Shown here in pieces: positions 6,978-9,501 of a stretch of 9,501 bases of DNA. The notes below the pieces were generated by a model that saw only the letters and a program-made list of their open reading frames with translations, was not told the origin of the DNA and did not search any database. The translations under genes were made by a program, and so were the position numbers. This stretch comes from Gammaproteobacteria bacterium HGW-Gammaproteobacteria-14 (GTDB taxonomy: Bacteria > Pseudomonadota > Gammaproteobacteria > Pseudomonadales > Alcanivoracaceae): the NCBI GenBank assembly GCA_002840115.1, contig PGZG01000066.1, positions 1 to 9,501 on the forward strand, given 5' to 3'. Numbering within the stretch: position 1 is the stretch's first letter; the number at the start of each line of letters is the position of its first letter.

Positions 6978-8297
6978 ATGAATATCGCGTCTCCCTTTCG
7001 ATCTAAGAATTTCTTCTTACCTCTGCTTTTGTTGGTGTCTTCGCTTTCTTTCGCTTCGCCATCTGCGGTGATCACTGAGGCTCGACAGTATTTGGCCGAT
7101 GGTGATGCGGCGCAGGCATTTGCAACTCTGGAATCAAGAGAGTCTGAGTTTGCCGGTGATGTGGAGTTTGATTATTGGTTAGGTCTTACCGCGAACCGAG
7201 CCGGCAAATCTGGTCGGGCATTATTTTCACTGGAGCGAGTGCTGGCGCAGCGCCCCCAGCATGCAGCGGCACGGCTTGAGCTGGCTATTGTCTATGCGCG
7301 TTTGAATCAGGGGGATGCGGCCCGTCGCGAGCTGAACACTCTGGAAGGGCAGAACCCGCCGCCAGCAGCGTTGGCCCAGATTAACGAGCTACGGCATCAA
7401 CTTGGGCTGGGTGATCAGGCCCGCCGACTGGGTAAGCGCGTGGCTTATGTCTCGCTCGAAACCGGACATGACGATAACGTTGGTAACTGGCCGAAAGATT
7501 TCGGCTTCCCCGGTTTTGAAACACCCAACCCGGTGGATTCCGCCTATGGCAGCCTCGCCGCGGGCGTTCGTCAAAGCATCGATATCCAGGCGGATCAGAA
7601 ATTGCTGTTGTCACTGAACGGTATGGTGCGCAAGAACAATCAGGATAACGCCGAACAGTTCGACCAGGATTTTCTTACCGCTCGAGCTGAGTGGGTTAAG
7701 GATATGGATGGTCGGCGTGAGTTTGCCATTGCCGGTGATGCGGGCATGCTGCGGTTAGATGGTGAGAGCTACCATGATTTCTTTGGACTTGAGGCGGAGT
7801 GGCGAGAGCAACGTAATGAACGTACTCGGGTGCTGTTTACGCTGGGTCTGCGCGATATGAATTTTGAGCTGGACACCTATGATGTACTGCTGAGCCGCTT
7901 ACGCGGTGGAGCTCGTTATCAGCTTAATCAGCAATGGCGCTTTGATGGCGACTTTACCTTGGAGTATGAGGCGCAAAGTAACGATCGTCCCGGTGGCGAC
8001 TCAATTCGTGCCGGTGTCCGCGGCGCGGCTAACTGGCAATACCGCCCGACAGAGCGCGCCAGTATTGATGCCAGCTTTACTCGTACTGACTACACCAGAA
8101 ACTATCCCGCAGGCCTGCCATTTAATGGTGAAAACCGTAACGACGACCGTTGGGGTGTGGGTGTGCAATGGGACAAAACATTCCAGCGTTTGTGGCAAGT
8201 TCGCGCCCGCGTGCAATACCGGGATCAGAACTCCTCTCTGACCACGTACACCTTTGACCAAACCAGTGGCAGCGTGTCTCTGACACGCTACTTCTGA
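6978..8297 (+). CDS. TPR protein with C-terminal outer-membrane beta-barrel, Slam/DUF560-like
   Basis: This 439-residue protein is predicted to reach the outer membrane. A signal peptide (basic N-terminus, hydrophobic 11-25, cleavage after SFA at about 27) has no lipobox cysteine. Three TPR-like units follow at about 29-60, 63-96 and 97-130; the segment YWLGL...RALFSLERVLA...ARLELAIVYARL is the best preserved. From about residue 155 the sequence turns into alternating amphipathic strands with aromatic girdles, beginning at YVSLETGHDDNVGN, and it ends in SVSLTRYF, a terminal-Phe BAM recognition signal. This layout, periplasmic TPR followed by a barrel of about 280 residues, is that of the surface lipoprotein assembly modulator (Slam, type XI secretion) family and of related uncharacterised TPR-barrel proteins. 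The fecR-type gene follows after 14 bases, suggesting it is the cargo or partner. Alternatives are a plain outer-membrane barrel or an exopolysaccharide-export-like porin. Confidence 0.8.
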   Translation: MNIASPFRSKNFFLPLLLLVSSLSFASPSAVITEARQYLADGDAAQAFATLESRESEFAGDVEFDYWLGLTANRAGKSGRALFSLERVLAQRPQHAAARLELAIVYARLNQGDAARRELNTLEGQNPPPAALAQINELRHQLGLGDQARRLGKRVAYVSLETGHDDNVGNWPKDFGFPGFETPNPVDSAYGSLAAGVRQSIDIQADQKLLLSLNGMVRKNNQDNAEQFDQDFLTARAEWVKDMDGRREFAIAGDAGMLRLDGESYHDFFGLEAEWREQRNERTRVLFTLGLRDMNFELDTYDVLLSRLRGGARYQLNQQWRFDGDFTLEYEAQSNDRPGGDSIRAGVRGAANWQYRPTERASIDASFTRTDYTRNYPAGLPFNGENRNDDRWGVGVQWDKTFQRLWQVRARVQYRDQNSSLTTYTFDQTSGSVSLTRYF

Positions 8298-8300
8298 CAC

Positions 8301-8305
8301 GGAGG
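8301..8305 (+). promoter_or_regulatory. Ribosome binding site of the FecR-domain gene
   Basis: GGAGG with a six-base spacer to the ATG at 8312, only three bases after the stop of the upstream gene. It is the strongest ribosome binding site in the window and supports joint transcription with strong initiation of the downstream gene. Confidence 0.8.
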
Positions 8306-8311
8306 TTTATC

Positions 8312-9501
8312 ATGAAATCCCAGCCGTTATATTCCGCCAGTGTTGTTGTTGTGTTGATGTGGATGTTGTCATTGCCGGTTCAGGCAGCCACGGAAGCCGG
8401 TCGAATTTTATTCGCCCGTGGAGTGGTATCCATCGTTGATGAAAATGAATCTGCTCGGCAAGTTCGTGCTGGTGCAGTGTTTAATGAAGGTGATCGCGTG
8501 GTTACCGGGAGCAACAGTATTGTTCAGTTGCGCTTGACCGATGGCGCACTCACTGCACTGCGTAGCAATAGTGAATACCATATTCAACGCCAGCGTTTTG
8601 ATGAAGTCGCAGGTATTTATGAGCAGGCCGGCCGCCTGGTGTCCGGTTGGATGCGCTCGGTGACTGGCACAATTGGCGCTCGCAGTCCGGGCAATGTGTC
8701 CCAGGGAACCTCGGTGGCGACTATCGGCATTCGAGGCACGGTGTATCAGATTATTCATGTGCCGGAAGAGGGCTTGCCGGAATTCCCCAACCTTACGCCG
8801 GGTTCTTATATTTATCTGGAAGAAGGTCAGATCGAAGTAACAAACGCAGCGGGTTCCCGCTTAGTGATGCCGGGGCAGGTGGTGCGGGTGCGTGGCGCCA
8901 ATGATGCGCCGGAGTTGGCGCCGGAGTTGGCGGATATGTTCAGCTCAGAGTCCGTCACCGGGGGCAGCAGCGTTGGTGCTGATGACTTTGAAATTCGTGA
9001 GCTGGAGGAAGAGGCGGATGGCGCCTTGGAAACGCTGACAGAGCGAGTGCGGGAAAATATTCGTGATCGTGGTCCGATCACTCCACCTGTGCTGAGAGAC
9101 CCGGCGTTGCCACCGGAGCCGGGCCGGGAACCTTTTGAAACCTTCTCCGGCGGCGCCGCAGTTTACCGCGTCGATTCTGGTGAAGGGTTATGGAATGAAG
9201 GCGGCAAATCAAATACTTTCTCGACGGCTGATATAACGCCGGAAGGCTTTGTTCGTGAGCTATCGGTGATTAACTTTAGTGATGAAGCCACGTTGACTGG
9301 CGTTGGCGCGGCCCCATCAGATTTTGGCGGTGTTACTTGGTCCGATGGAACGCGGATCTTGTGGGGTTATTGGGAAAACTATGACCTTGATGGCCCGTTC
9401 ACCCCAGACAGGGATTTCCACTACATTGTATCCACCGATATTGTCGAATTTGATTACTTCGATGTTAATTCCGGGCTAGCACTGACGGCGGGTCCGTTGG
9501 G
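8312..9501 (+). CDS. Large secreted FecR-domain protein, 3' end beyond window
   Basis: The frame is open from the ATG at 8312 to the window edge, with 396 residues visible. A signal peptide (hydrophobic 10-20, cleavage after VQA at about 25) carries no lipobox cysteine. The FecR domain spans about 33-195: RGVVSIVDENESARQVRAG, GDRVVTGSNS (61-70), and the hallmark GTSVATIGIRGTVY (132-145), then EEGQIEV and MPGQVVRV. A Pro/Glu-rich, partly helical linker (about 198-275) follows, with an APELAPEL repeat. A second domain starts near 276 and shows VTW (341-343), WGYW (351-354) and DFHYIV (368-373). Classical FecR is a membrane anti-sigma regulator; this one has a signal peptide instead of a cytoplasmic arm, and no sigma factor gene is adjacent, so it is probably an exported ligand-binding or surface protein. 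The TPR/barrel protein upstream is its likely exporter or assembly partner. The C-terminus is unseen. Confidence 0.85.
   Translation, partial: MKSQPLYSASVVVVLMWMLSLPVQAATEAGRILFARGVVSIVDENESARQVRAGAVFNEGDRVVTGSNSIVQLRLTDGALTALRSNSEYHIQRQRFDEVAGIYEQAGRLVSGWMRSVTGTIGARSPGNVSQGTSVATIGIRGTVYQIIHVPEEGLPEFPNLTPGSYIYLEEGQIEVTNAAGSRLVMPGQVVRVRGANDAPELAPELADMFSSESVTGGSSVGADDFEIRELEEEADGALETLTERVRENIRDRGPITPPVLRDPALPPEPGREPFETFSGGAAVYRVDSGEGLWNEGGKSNTFSTADITPEGFVRELSVINFSDEATLTGVGAAPSDFGGVTWSDGTRILWGYWENYDLDGPFTPDRDFHYIVSTDIVEFDYFDVNSGLALTAGPL
8906..8929 (+). repeat. 12-bp tandem duplication in the FecR-protein linker
   Basis: GCGCCGGAGTTG occurs twice in direct succession (8906-8917 and 8918-8929), followed by a further GCG. 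It is in frame and encodes APELAPELA at about residues 199-207 of the linker after the FecR domain. It looks like a slippage duplication in a flexible segment. Confidence 0.85.

Overview
The window reads as chromosomal core sequence of a moderately G+C-rich gammaproteobacterium of the Pseudomonas/Alcanivorax/Marinobacter type. Two things point there. PilT and PilU are very close to the Pseudomonas proteins along their whole length. The gene order (metW-metX-yggT-proC-yggS on one strand, pilT-pilU divergent on the other) is the order I recall from Pseudomonas aeruginosa. The genus cannot be fixed from the sequence alone.

Left part (1-4118, minus strand): a gene train read right to left. It holds yggS (PLP homeostasis), proC (last step of proline synthesis), yggT (tandem YggT-domain membrane protein), metX (homoserine O-acyltransferase) and metW (its methyltransferase-like partner). 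metX and metW overlap by 14 bases. A possible first codon of the next gene lies at the left edge. The likely start of metX is an internal ATG at 1807, and that of yggT is an ATG at 2429 with a good ribosome binding site.

Middle part (4119-6526): a divergent AT-rich promoter region, then pilT and pilU, the two retraction ATPases of type IV pili. A 13-bp hairpin with a second small hairpin in its loop closes the unit and separates pilU from a convergent small DUF1145-like membrane protein gene (6532-6792, minus).

Right part (6793-9501, plus strand): the accessory and most interesting portion. A secreted TPR protein with a C-terminal outer-membrane beta-barrel (Slam/DUF560-like architecture) is followed after 14 bases by a long secreted FecR-domain protein that runs off the window. 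The FecR protein has a cleavable signal peptide, no visible cytoplasmic or transmembrane sensor part, and a second domain after a Pro/Glu linker. That second domain carries a WGYW...DFHYI signature resembling beta-barrel domains found in other large FecR proteins. I infer a dedicated outer-membrane exporter or assembly factor with its surface or secreted cargo, similar in plan to a type XI (Slam) secretion pair. No mobile element, tRNA, rRNA or CRISPR array was seen.
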